Source: CAWKDG01 sp963848355
Lineage (GTDB): Bacteria; Actinomycetota; Acidimicrobiia; Acidimicrobiales; UBA8190
NCBI GenBank assembly: GCA_963848355.1
Contig: CAWKDG010000007.1
Location: 1-64,000 of the forward strand
Direction of reading: 5' to 3'
Length of the DNA stretch: 64,000 bases
The notes beneath the pieces were generated by a model. That model was given only the letters and a program-made list of their open reading frames with translations, did not search any database and was not told the origin of the DNA. The stretch's first letter is position 1. Each line of letters starts with the position of its first letter. A program made the translations under genes and the position numbers. Positions 16,574 through 25,347 of this stretch are shown piece by piece.

Positions 16574-17368
16574 ATGTTGCTTCGGCAGTTGATTCTCCGT
16601 CGCCATCTCATAGTGCGACTGGGAGCATCGTCTTTCGTGATGGCACTGTGTCTTGCTGCCGTGGTGGGAGTGGGGCAGAGCTCAGGGGAACCGCTGCCTA
16701 CTACGACTACGACAACGACCACATCCCCCGCGTCCTCAACAGTGTTTTCAGGTACGGGTTACACCGGTCATCCCATTGGACTCCCCAGCGGGCCCGTTGC
16801 CACGGTGAGCGATTGCCCTTCGGATCCGACGTGGTCGTCCCCTCTGCCTCAGGGCGTGACGGCGTCACCACCATTCTTGGGCACAGCGAGTTCGGGGAGT
16901 CTGACTGTGACCAGCGGTGGCAACTCAGTCACCTACTCCGATGCCGGTCTGTGCGAGTACACCCTGACAGTCCCGGGAACGCCTGATCCGACAGTGACCT
17001 ATTCCGGTGGCCAGGCATATTACGAGGCCGTTAACACACAATTTAGCCTCGGTGCGGTCAATGGCAGCGGCCAGCGGTGTTCCACGAATGCTGAACTTGG
17101 CAACTTCGGCGTGGCCTATGCCAAACAGGAGCTTGTGTCGGGGTACTGCAACACTGATAGCTCGGGTATTTGGGGATACGCCCGAATCACGAACGGAAGC
17201 TCGCAGAGTGGTTCTCCTGCGTACACCGAGCCGAACTTCGACGACTGGTACCAAAGCACCGTATCGGGTAGTGCGTTCTACGCCACCTTTCAGATCTGCC
17301 TCCAGAACCCGGCCGGGCAGCAGAATGACTATTCCTGCACTTACGACTACTACGGGCCATATTACTAG
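16574..17368 (+). CDS. Secreted cysteine-containing protein of unknown function
   Basis: A 264-aa exported protein. A basic N-terminus and hydrophobic core (LGASSFVMALCLAAVVGVG) form a signal peptide or anchor; a threonine run (TTTTTTTT) and Ser/Pro linker follow; the rest is Gly/Ser/Tyr-rich and beta-like with six cysteines, ending in CTYDYYGPYY. No known domain is visible. ATG at 16574, immediately after the TGA of another frame. The mature part looks like a small cell-surface or adhesion-type module, but this is a guess. It precedes the sigma factor unit by 480 bases. Confidence 0.7.
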   Translation: MLLRQLILRRHLIVRLGASSFVMALCLAAVVGVGQSSGEPLPTTTTTTTTSPASSTVFSGTGYTGHPIGLPSGPVATVSDCPSDPTWSSPLPQGVTASPPFLGTASSGSLTVTSGGNSVTYSDAGLCEYTLTVPGTPDPTVTYSGGQAYYEAVNTQFSLGAVNGSGQRCSTNAELGNFGVAYAKQELVSGYCNTDSSGIWGYARITNGSSQSGSPAYTEPNFDDWYQSTVSGSAFYATFQICLQNPAGQQNDYSCTYDYYGPYY

Positions 17369-17848
17369 TTCAGACCCGCACCCCCAGCCTAATTGGTAAA
17401 GACCGACGGCACCGGGCCAGACCAGAGTTTCCACCGACGCATTGACGGTTGGCAGGCGGTCGTGGGCAGGGAGCCCATGACCGCGTGCCGCAAAGCGATC
17501 CCGGTTCACGAGTGATCCCTCACGTCGGAGGTCGCCATCCGCCGACCTGGGTGCGCGCCACTTGCGAGGAGCCGAATCATCTGTCGGAGCCAGGGTCAGC
17601 GGCCCGCCTCGGCGTTCGCCCCGTCCTGGCGGAACTTTCGAGGTGTCTCAGGGAAGGCATCGGGGGCGGAAAGAGGTGCTGAAAGGGGAGTGAACGAGGC
17701 GAAATTGGTCCACCGAGCGGAATTGGTCGGCGTGGTCCTTCAGCCACTGATCGATTGTCCCCAAATATCTGATTCTTCCTGGAAAGATTGAGGTTGAAGC
17801 TGGAGATGTATCAGTGGAGATCAGACGAGGGGATCTATCAGGGATCAG
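17369..17848. other. Intergenic region upstream of the sigma factor
   Basis: About 480 bases that should hold the promoter of the sigma factor operon. No recognisable gene or clear -35/-10 pair was identified by eye. Confidence 0.4.
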
Positions 17849-18445
17849 ATGCCAGGCCAAAAGGATCCCTCGCTCCCGGAGCGAAAGCAGAGTCAGTTTC
17901 GAGGCTTCTATGAAGCTCAATATTCAGGTGTCTACGCTTTCGCACTGCGACGCGTCTACGGCTCCAAGGAAGATGCGTCGGACATAACGGCAGAGATATT
18001 CATGACGGCATGGCGCCGTCTCGACGACATGCCCGCGCCCCCCGCGGATCGACTGTGGGTGTTCGGAGTGGCGCGTCGAGTCGTCTATCGCCACATGCGT
18101 AGTTCGACGCGACGTTCCCGATTGGCCGAGCGCTTGGGGTCAGAGGCAATCGTGGCGAGAAATAAGCCTGATGGCGCGGAAGCAGCGGTGAGCGACCGCC
18201 TGCGTGTTCAAGCTGCCATCACACGTCTCGGTCGCTCCGATCGCGATGTCTTGAGCCTCGTGTTTTGGGAGCACCTCACCCATGAGGAAGCAGCGAAAGT
18301 ACTGGGCTGTTCCAGCAATGCCGTGGCCCTGAGGCTTCTCAAAGCAAAGGCGCGTCTTGGATCGATCTTGCAGGCGGATCAAGACGAGGCCGACGACGAG
18401 CGTGGAAGAGAAAAGGGAAATGCGGATCAAGAAGGACGTGCGTAA
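17849..18445 (+). CDS. ECF-type RNA polymerase sigma-70 factor
   Basis: A 198-aa extracytoplasmic-function sigma factor. Region 2 spans about residues 18-85 (FYEAQYSGVYAFALRRVYGS, DASDITAEIFMTAWRRL, DRLWVFGVARRVVYRHMRSS). Region 4 spans about 115-175 (LGRSDRDVLSLVFWEHLTHE, EAAKVLGCSSNAVALRLLKA). It redirects RNA polymerase to a small regulon in response to an envelope or internal signal. Its TAA shares a base with the ATG of the next gene (TAATG), so the membrane protein downstream is co-translated and is the likely regulator. No extra C-terminal domain. Confidence 0.92.
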   Translation: MPGQKDPSLPERKQSQFRGFYEAQYSGVYAFALRRVYGSKEDASDITAEIFMTAWRRLDDMPAPPADRLWVFGVARRVVYRHMRSSTRRSRLAERLGSEAIVARNKPDGAEAAVSDRLRVQAAITRLGRSDRDVLSLVFWEHLTHEEAAKVLGCSSNAVALRLLKAKARLGSILQADQDEADDERGREKGNADQEGRA

Positions 18446-19551
18446 TGAATCTCGATGATCTGGACACGATGATCATGGATGCCGACCCGGCGCTGGACCT
18501 GGAAATACCGTCAGGTGTGTCGCTGGGCGCTCAACGGTCTTATGTGCAAATGACCTCTCTACCGCCCAGAGTCGGTGGCGACAGGAGGCCGTTCGTTTTG
18601 GCGACGAGCGTCGTCGGTGCTGTGGCAGCCGCACTGATTATCCTCATCGTTACCCTTGTTGCCATACCAAGCGGACAACAGTCGGCCGCCGCCGCCGTGC
18701 TTCTGCAAGCCGCTACAAAGGCTGGGGAGCAACGTATCAACCTAACGGCCGGCCAGTATCTGTATTCGGAGACCCGGGCTCTCTATCGGGTGATCGTCTA
18801 CGTTCCGAGTGCCAGCGGGACACTCGTTGAGGGCCCAAGGGCACAATTTATCGAGACCAACCGAGTATGGATCAACGCCCGAGACAACGGTCGGGTCCTG
18901 CGGGCACAGGGTCCCCTCCGTTTCCCCTCGGCGAGAGATCGAGCTGAGTGGGATGCGAGTCCTGCTGGTCAGCGTGTCTATCAGTCACTCCCCACTGGCT
19001 CTTTGGCACAGGGCCAGACTCGACCCCGGCAGTCACTTGTCAATCTCTCTGACCTGCCAACCGAACCGAGTCGTCTTGAGTCAGTCCTGCGGAATGACGA
19101 GTTTCATACCAACGTCGATGACATACCACAAAGCCCTGATGCGGTGTTCGAGCGGTCAGCCATTCTACTCCTTGGGCCAGATCTCGGCATGTCTCCAGCC
19201 TTGGCATCGGCGCTGTTCCATGTGCTGGCCAATCAGCGCGGAGCCCGGCTCGTTGGTGACGTCACAGCTCACAGTGGACGGCGAGGTATCGGCGTGACGC
19301 TGGTGACTGGGGAAACCGGGAACGTGAGTGAGGTGGTCGTCAATCTGAAGACAGGATCCTTGCTTGAGGCGTCCTTCGCCACGCCAGCGTCGACCGTGAG
19401 TCCGAGTCCAGGAAGAGGGTGTATGAGTCCGAACGACGAGCCACCCAGTTGCCCCGGGAAGACAACCTTCGCCACACTGGCGCCGATATGGACAGACCTC
19501 GTGTCATCGGGAATTGTTCCGTCGGACACAGCGACGCCACCGCGTTCCTGA
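18445..19551 (+). CDS. CU044_5270-like membrane protein coupled to the sigma factor, candidate anti-sigma partner
   Basis: A 368-aa single-pass protein: an N-terminal cytoplasmic part of about 49 residues, one transmembrane helix at 50-74 (VLATSVVGAVAAALIILIVT), then a large extracytoplasmic domain with AAVLLQAATKAGEQ, GQYLYSETRALYRV, 'RDRAEWDASPAGQ' and 'LPTEPSRLESVLRN'. This layout is that of actinobacterial proteins often encoded right behind ECF sigma factors. No zinc anti-sigma motif (HxxxCxxC) is present, so any anti-sigma role is inferred from topology and coupling. The Ser/Pro-rich C-terminus with two cysteines seems variable. Confidence 0.75.
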   Translation: MNLDDLDTMIMDADPALDLEIPSGVSLGAQRSYVQMTSLPPRVGGDRRPFVLATSVVGAVAAALIILIVTLVAIPSGQQSAAAAVLLQAATKAGEQRINLTAGQYLYSETRALYRVIVYVPSASGTLVEGPRAQFIETNRVWINARDNGRVLRAQGPLRFPSARDRAEWDASPAGQRVYQSLPTGSLAQGQTRPRQSLVNLSDLPTEPSRLESVLRNDEFHTNVDDIPQSPDAVFERSAILLLGPDLGMSPALASALFHVLANQRGARLVGDVTAHSGRRGIGVTLVTGETGNVSEVVVNLKTGSLLEASFATPASTVSPSPGRGCMSPNDEPPSCPGKTTFATLAPIWTDLVSSGIVPSDTATPPRS

Positions 19552-19719
19552 CGTCGATCTTCCGCATCAGAGGGCGCACACGGAAGGCGGGCACGGGATC
19601 GCAGATCTGTCCGATTCCGATGGGGTGGTCTGGCCAGCTTGTCGGAATGGAAAAGTACTCTAACGCTGGGCGAGTTCGGAATGGACTGTCTCGAGTTCGA
19701 GGATGACGAAGATAAAGCC

Positions 19720-20060
19720 ATGGCACAGACTGTGATTGTTCGGCTGACTGATGATATCGCAATGGTGAAGCTGATGAGACCGTCAGCTTCGCTGTTGGTG
19801 GAATGAGCTACGAAATCGATCTTAGTAGTAAGAACGCTGAAAGATTGCGAGAAGCCTTCGCTGCGTTCATCGAAAAGGCGAGAAAGTCGGCCCGTGAGGG
19901 CCACGATTCAAAGGTTCGAGCCGGCACAACCTCGGGACGGAAAAGCTCCAAGACGCTGTTTTCCGGTCTTGAAGTCGCCGAGAAAAAACAATTTCGGGCA
20001 TGGGCTAAAATGCCCACGGCCCGACGTGTCAGTGACGCGAAGGTCCAAGACTGGATTTGA
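19720..20060 (+). pseudogene. Lsr2-like gene with a frameshift in the dimerisation domain
   Basis: ATG 19720 opens MAQTVIVRLTDDI, a standard Lsr2 start, but this frame soon stops. In the next frame the sequence continues EADETVSFAVGGMSYEIDLS, then ERLREAFAAFIEKA, a basic linker, and a C-terminal VAEKKQFRAWAKMPTARRV with DAKVQDWI at the end. One or two bases near 19760-19785 are therefore missing or extra. The DNA-binding part also lacks the usual RGR loop (MPTARRV in its place). Probably a dying paralog; a sequencing error or recoding cannot be excluded. Confidence 0.75.
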
Positions 20061-20114
20061 TGCTGGACGCCCTTGAACCCGGCGAGCTCGGGTTCGAGGC
20101 AGACTTGGAGAGAT

Positions 20115-20411
20115 ATGGCGATTCGGATCACGAGGATCGACGACATAGACGGCAGTGATGGCGCCGAGGCAATTGTCTTCGAACTCGACCACAACAAGTA
20201 CGAGATTGATCTGTTTGTTAGAAACAAACTCCGCTTCTTGAGGGCCGTCGGGCCATTCGTAGATCGAGCCCGCCTTATGGAAGAAGTTGAAGATCCTTCG
20301 CCGACGACGAGAGCCGTGCGGCGTTCTTCACCCGATTACATCAGTACCTCCTTGAATGATGACGGCGGTGGACTCGACTTGATCGAGATGGCACGGCAAG
20401 TTGAGGGCTAG
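20115..20411 (+). CDS. Lsr2-like protein with atypical C-terminus
   Basis: A 98-aa protein whose first 55 residues are an Lsr2 dimerisation domain (AIRITRIDDIDGSDGAEAIV, DHNKYEIDLFVRNKLRFLRA, GPFVDRARLM). The C-terminal 40 residues (TRAVRRSSPDYISTSLNDDG, GGLDLIEMARQVEG) show no RGR loop or WA helix, so canonical minor-groove binding is unlikely. I chose ATG 20115, preceded by TTGGAG, over an upstream in-frame ATG at 20073, because MAIRITRIDD is the normal family start. With the 80-aa protein at 13538 this makes two probable DNA-binding-deficient Lsr2 forms. Confidence 0.75.
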   Translation: MAIRITRIDDIDGSDGAEAIVFELDHNKYEIDLFVRNKLRFLRAVGPFVDRARLMEEVEDPSPTTRAVRRSSPDYISTSLNDDGGGLDLIEMARQVEG

Positions 20412-21238
20412 GAGCGCGCGAATTTAATCGATTGGGCGCACTTGTCATTAGCGCAGTATGCAGTGAGCCATCATTAGAGCTATGATTAATGTCAGGTCCA
20501 CATTACTTGGATGAGGTAAGCGAATACTAATCGCTCGAGCAATTCGACGTGGTGTAATGAATCCCATGACTTATTTAAATCGGTATGTAATCACTGATGG
20601 TCCGGTTCCATCTCTCCAAGCTCGATGAGTGGTGACGCTGAAACTCGATGTCCTCTGGGGCATCGATTGGTCAGCTCTCCACGGACGCCAGATCGAGATC
20701 GTGCCTGCGTGTTGTTTTGCCCGACTTGCAATAGCTCTTATCGCAAACAACCCGATGGACCGTTCGTAGCTGAAACGTCCGCCTCGGACTCGGTCGATTC
20801 CTAGCCCTGATACGAGCAGACGCGGCCCGCCATACTGGATTCGCGCCACGATCGGCAGGGAGCGAAGTCGGGCGCCACCAGCGGGGGACATCATTGACAG
20901 AACCTTGTCTGATCAGCGAATATCGGGCGGGTCGAGCTCTCATACGCGGCGCGAGGACCACACCCGGGCTCGGCACTTAGCGCGCCGGGCCAGATGGGTA
21001 TATAGGCCTTCAGGTGGCTCACCTTTCCGTGCGGGCTCGGGAGTGTCTCTGCGCTACATCCCGACCGGACCACCCGCAGGCAAATGGAAGGACCGATCCG
21101 AACATCGAGGCTTGTGGACGCGAGAAAATGATGCTCAAATCATGCGCGGCACAATGATCGCCGGAGCAATAGCCAGCTGGCCCGACCCGAACCAATGGGT
21201 GAATGGGCTCGACCGCATGGAGTGAAGAGGAGTCCACG
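20412..21238. other. Long intergenic region, AT-rich on its left side
   Basis: About 830 bases without a recognisable gene. The first ~190 bases (20412-20600) are the most AT-rich stretch noticed in the window, with ATTTAATCGATT, TATGATTAATG and TTATTTAAATCGG, and would be a natural Lsr2 target. The right end carries the ribosome site (AGAGGAG, 21226-21232) of the next gene. Confidence 0.5.
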
Positions 21239-23115
21239 ATGCTCGTTTGTCGTTCCCACGTCGTCAAGCGCACCGTCAGCCGCTTATTCTTGGTCCTGAC
21301 GCTAGGAGTGGGGGTCGTCGCTCTGTCGGCACTTTCGGCCGCCTCACCGGCGAGCGCGGTCTCGTGTTCGGCGGCCGGGTCGACTGGTCTCACGGCGGCG
21401 CTCGTCGCCACACCGGGGACAATCAACACCAATGTCGTGGCGACGGGCTGTGACGTTGGCATCTTCGTGGATGTGAACGGCGTCACCATCGAGAACAACA
21501 CCGTCAGCGGGGCCAACAATGAGGGCATCCTGGCCGAAGACGTAACGAGCCTGACGATCAACGACGTTACCGTCGAGGACAATAATGTGAGCCCCAATTC
21601 CCAGATCCCCGATGCCCACGCCGTGGCGCTCGACGGAGTATCCAACGCCGTGATCACCGGCAACACGATCGAGAACAACAACAGCGGCGGGATAGGGATC
21701 GCCGACAACGGGCCGGTCGATCCGGGGGCGCCGAATGCGGGGCCGGGATCAGCGGTCACCGCCTCGAACAACACGATCAGCGGCAACACCTTCACGGGCA
21801 ACACGGGAGGGTGTGCGATCATCGTCGAAGCTTGGGACCCCGGTGGAGGCGTCACTGGCACGACGGTCCAGAACAACACCGTCACCGGCGCCGTCGGTCA
21901 GTTCGGTCCCCACGGACCGGTCATCGGCCAGATCGTGGTGGCCGACGACGCGGCGGGAGCGAGCGTCTCTGGTACGACGATTGAGGGAAACACCGTCTCG
22001 CAGAGTTTCGTGTCGGGCATCACGCTCCACGCCAACGCGCCCCATGACGTCATTTCGAACACGTCGATCGAGAACAACACCCTGAGCGAGAACAACTGGG
22101 GTTTCGCCAATGGGGCACCCTCGACCGATGCCATCGCTCTGATCACGGCTCCCTTCCCCCCCTCCCTGGCGGCGTCGATCACGGGGACGACGATCACCGG
22201 CAACACCATCACCGATCAGGTGGTGGCCATCTGGAACCAGGGCGCCACCGGAACCACCATCGGGGCCAACGCCATCACCCTGCCCGCCGGGGGGACGGCC
22301 GTCTTCAACGTGCCAACGGCCGGAGGAGGGTACTGGCTGAGCGGCGCCGACGGGGGTGTCTTTGCCTTCGGTGACGCTTCGTACTACGGGTCGGTTCCCG
22401 GTCTCGGTGTCCACCCCCAGCAGCCGATCGTCGCTGTCGCCCCCAGTCGTGACCGGGGTGGATACTGGGAGGTGGGCGCCGATGGCGGGGTGTTCGGTTT
22501 CGGCGACGCCTATTACCACGGGTCGGTCCCGGGCCTGGGGGTGCACGTGAACAATATCGTGGGCATCGCCCCCACCCCCCCACCGACCAGGGCGCCACGA
22601 ACGGTCTCGGCTATTGGTTGGTCGGGTCCGACGGTGGGGTCTTCGCCTTCGGCGACGCCAAGTATTACGGCTCAGTGCCTGGTCTCGGAGTCCACGTCAA
22701 CAACATCAAGGGGATCGTGGCTACCCCTGACGGCCTCGGTTACTGGCTGGTCGGGTCCGACGGTGGGGTCTTCGCCTTCGGCGACGCCAAGTTTTACGGC
22801 TCAGTGCCTGGTCTCGGGGTCCACGTCAACAACATCAAGGGGATCGTGCCCACCTCCACCGGCAACGGTTACTGGTTGGTCGGGTCCGACGGTGGGGTCT
22901 TCGCCTTCGGTGACGCCTCCTACAACGGGTCACTTCCCGGCCTCGGGGTCCACGTGAACAACGTTGTGGGGATCACAGCCACTCCCGACGGTCTCGGCTA
23001 TTGGCTGGTCGGGTCCGACGGCGGGGTGTTCGCCCTGGGAGACGCCGCTTTCGACGGATCGCTCCCCGGCCTCGGCGCCAAGGTCAACAACATCATCGGC
23101 ACAGCGAGCACGTAA
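21239..23115 (+). pseudogene. Secreted parallel beta-helix protein with C-terminal 'GYWLVGSDGGVFAFGDA' repeats, frameshifted
   Basis: ATG 21239 follows AGAGGAG. Residues 1-40 are a signal peptide ending ASPASA. Then comes a right-handed beta-helix with many 'ENNTVSG', 'ITGNTIENN' and 'GTTVQNNTVTG' rungs (about 80-365). The C-terminus is six ~44-residue repeats (GYWLVGSDGGVFAFGDA, YYGSVPGLGVHVNNI), typical of surface proteins in Acidimicrobiia. Two repeats are in the first frame; after a run of seven C (22575-22581) the last four lie in the -1 frame. Eight C would restore one frame of about 625 codons. The cause may be phase variation, real loss or assembly error. Without correction the protein ends in out-of-frame sequence at 22957. 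Confidence 0.8.
22575..22581 (+). repeat. Seven-C homopolymer at the reading-frame break
   Basis: The break between the two frames of the beta-helix protein coincides with this C run, itself preceded by CCCCCA. One more C brings the second and third C-terminal repeats into the same frame, giving GIAPTPPTDQGATNGLGYW. Confidence 0.75.
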
Positions 23116-23175
23116 CAAGGGTGATAGGAGGCCAGGACAGCAGGCTTTCCTCAGCTCATCTCCTCGTCTTCGACC

Positions 23176-23440
23176 ATGACGCCTCCCACGTCTTTCGTAC
23201 GGACACCAGGTGAGAACTTCGAAGGGCTGCCCGACTGACCCTACAAACCTCGCTATACCGAGATCGACGGACTACGGGTGCACTACATCGACGAAGGGCC
23301 GCCCGAGTCGGATGTCTTCCTTCTGACCCACGGGGAACCCAGTTGGTCGTACCTGTACCGACACTGGGTGCCCAGGTTGGTCGACTCCGGCTACCGGGTG
23401 ATCGCCCACGACCACATCTGGGTCCACAACAGGGCCGATC
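23176..23440 (+). pseudogene. Haloalkane dehalogenase (alpha/beta hydrolase), N-terminal fragment with stop
   Basis: From ATG 23176 the frame reads MTPPTSFVRTPGENFEGLPD, a TGA at 23236, then PYKPRYTEIDGLRVHYIDEG, LLTHGEPSWSYLYRHWVPRL and GYRVIAHDHI. This is the start of a haloalkane dehalogenase, including the oxyanion-region HGEPSW motif. Family similarity ends near 23430, before the nucleophile; unrelated sequence and the second tRNA-Gly scar follow within 100 bases. The in-frame stop and truncation make it a relic, probably cut when an element inserted or was deleted. Confidence 0.8.
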
Positions 23441-23522
23441 TCAAGCGGACTCAACGGAAACTGGGTGGACAGAATCGCAGCCCAGGCGACTGGGGCGAAC
23501 CCGAAGGACGAAAAGAATCACG

Positions 23523-23567
23523 TTGCCAAGGTGAGGGTCGCGGGTACGAATCCCGTCGTCCGCTCCA
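23523..23567 (+). repeat. 3' half of tRNA-Gly(GCC): candidate attachment-site scar, copy 2
   Basis: This copy matches copy 1 at 44 of 45 positions; the one difference changes the T loop from TTCGAAT to TACGAAT, which would spoil a tRNA. The 5' neighbour ATCACG could pair with four of five bases of the 3' anticodon strand, but no D arm precedes it. It lies 15.8 kb right of copy 1 and directly beside the dehalogenase fragment and an IS3 relic. Confidence 0.85.
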
Positions 23568-23599
23568 CATGAGGTAGACCCCAAATGGTGGACCACTCT

Positions 23600-23905
23600 T
23601 TAGGACAAAGTGGCCTGCTGGCTGGGATTTGAGTGCACGTCTTCGAATTCGTTCGGGGTGAGATAGCCGAGCGAGCTGTGCCGCCGAGCCGGATTGTAGA
23701 AGGTCTCGATGTACTCGGCCATGGCCAGGCCGAGTTCCATCTTGGTTCGCCACTTCTGCCGGTTCAGCAGTTCGATCTGCATCGAGCCCCAGAACGACTC
23801 CATGGGGGCGTTGTCATAGCAGTCGCCGACGGTCCCCATCGAGCTCAAGAGCCCCAGGCGACGGACGTTCTCGGTGAAGACCCACGACGTGTATTGGGTG
23901 AGTTC
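23600..23905 (-). pseudogene. IS3-family transposase, C-terminal fragment
   Basis: Minus-strand frame with the end of an IS3 OrfB integrase core: QYTSWVFTENVRRLGLLSSM, GTVGDCYDNAPMESFWGSMQ, then YIETFYNPARRHSSLGYLTP. The final catalytic Glu (APMESFW) is present, but the DD part and the first ORF are missing. Similarity stops near 23905, where unrelated sequence begins. Confidence 0.85.
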
Positions 23906-23943
23906 AATCGATCGTCGCAACACCTCGACTCCGGAGGTGGCAG

Positions 23944-24280
23944 ATGGCGACAATGCGAGAGCGGCAGCGGGAGGTCCAGCTTTATCGAGGGCAGATCACA
24001 TCGCCAGGTCGGCTTCCGTGGCCTGGCGCCAAGATCGGGTCACATTCTGGGCGGCGATCCGTCGCGGCCTAAAGACCGAGGAGGCCGGCGTGGAGGCGGG
24101 GGTCTCATCCCCCGTTGCCTACCGGTGGTTCCGTCACGCTGGCGGTGTGAATCCCTGCCTTCCTCAGACAGTGACGGGCCGCTACTAGTCGTTCTCGGAG
24201 CGTGAGGACATCGCCATCTGGCGTGCAACCTCCCGACGGAAGCCTGGTCTCGTAACTCCTCATTGGTCGACCCTCGGCGC
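23944..24280 (+). pseudogene. IS30-family transposase, N-terminal fragment
   Basis: Plus-strand frame reading FWAAIRRGLKTEEAGVEAGV, SSPVAYRWFRHAGG and GRY, a TAG at 24186, then SFSEREDIAIWRA. This is the N-terminal helix-turn-helix region of an IS30-like transposase with a premature stop and no catalytic domain. It abuts the IS3 fragment, so this 700-base patch is a composite of dead insertion sequences. Confidence 0.75.
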
Positions 24281-24285
24281 ACCCT

Positions 24286-25062
24286 TCAGGTATTGCCGTG
24301 TTTGCCTACGCCTGGCCCATCGACGTCATGGAACACCCAGGTGAGTGCTTCGCAGACCGCATGGTGACCGGCCGGATCGAACGCATGGCCCATTCCGGGA
24401 ATGACCACGACATGTCGCGTCTGGTCGTTGGTCACGGTGAGGCTCAACGAGGATCGCAGGGGGATGAGTCGGTCGCGTCGTCCGTGGACGACGGCCAGTC
24501 GAGACGTGACCCGCTCGGCGAGTGATTGGGGAGGTTCGGGCGCATTCCATTCGTGATGGATGCGGACGCCCGAGCGTCGGGCGGCGAAACGTCTCCCCGG
24601 TGCCGTCCTAGCCAGCGCGATAGTCAACAAGGCCCGAAACCTCAAGGGAAGGCGCCACTCGGCGGGACTCGACACAACCACCACGCCGCTGAGGTGGGGA
24701 TCAGAGACCGCGTGCTGCAGGGCAGCACTGGCTCCCATTGACGCGCCGACGAGAGCCACATGGGTGTTTCTGGCGCGACTCCAGCGGACGGCGGCGGCAA
24801 CGTCGTGACGTTCGAGATCACCGAGCGTGGAGACTCCGGTAGAGTCGCCATGCCCGCGTGCGTCGTAGGCGATGACGTCAAAGCCACGACGATGGATGTC
24901 CTCGGCCAGAGCGACGACGTGGGGATGATCCTTGCTGGCCGACATGCCGTGGACGAGGACGACGACGGCAGTGGCGTTGCCGTCAGTCAGCCACGTCCGC
25001 GTGGCCAGGTCAACGCCGTCGCTCGTGCGTAGGCGCGGGTGCCTGCTCGACTCGACGGACAT
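24286..25062 (-). CDS. Alpha/beta hydrolase (serine aminopeptidase S33 / lysophospholipase type)
   Basis: A 258-aa hydrolase with VVVLVHGMSASKDH as oxyanion region, YDARGHGDSTG, the nucleophile elbow GASMGA (Ser108), an acid in VVHGRRDRLIP, and His in GMGHAFDP. Such enzymes cleave esters of small lipids or glycerides; the substrate is unknown. I chose ATG 25062 (MSVESSRHPRLRTSDG) because GAAGGGA lies 5 bases before it; two longer starts exist at 25083 and 25104. The gene is complete and sits beside IS debris, close to the island's second boundary. Confidence 0.85.
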   Translation of the reverse strand: MSVESSRHPRLRTSDGVDLATRTWLTDGNATAVVVLVHGMSASKDHPHVVALAEDIHRRGFDVIAYDARGHGDSTGVSTLGDLERHDVAAAVRWSRARNTHVALVGASMGASAALQHAVSDPHLSGVVVVSSPAEWRLPLRFRALLTIALARTAPGRRFAARRSGVRIHHEWNAPEPPQSLAERVTSRLAVVHGRRDRLIPLRSSLSLTVTNDQTRHVVVIPGMGHAFDPAGHHAVCEALTWVFHDVDGPGVGKHGNT

Positions 25063-25347
25063 GGCGCTCCCTTCACGATCCATGAAGAGGCGTCGGGCCT
25101 GCACGTGGCGACGGACCTACGCAGCCGACCTGCCCAAACGGGGCGTCTCCTGGATTGAAGCCTAGTGGGCTGCCTACCTCCGACGATCAGTCTCCGTTTC
25201 GGCTGGTTCGATCGACGGTGTCTCCTCGGGGTGAAAACAGGTCGGTCGCTCTCGAAGACCGCCTGGGCTCACATGGGTCGACCGTGGTGGAAGCGTGGCC
25301 GGCCGTTGAGCTGCGATACTAAATGTCTCTCTTAGGAAAGGCTCCCG

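Noticed and set aside
20571..20976. Minus-strand ORFs as a transposase remnant
   Set aside because: A vague impression only; no catalytic or HTH motif could be aligned.
22560..22600. Programmed -1 ribosomal frameshift
   Set aside because: A C run is not a typical slippery heptamer, and no downstream pseudoknot was recognised; slippage of DNA or sequencing error is simpler.
22320..23110. CRISPR-like or DNA tandem repeat array
   Set aside because: The ~130-base repeats keep a reading frame and encode the GYWLVGSDGGVFAFGDA protein module; there are no spacers.
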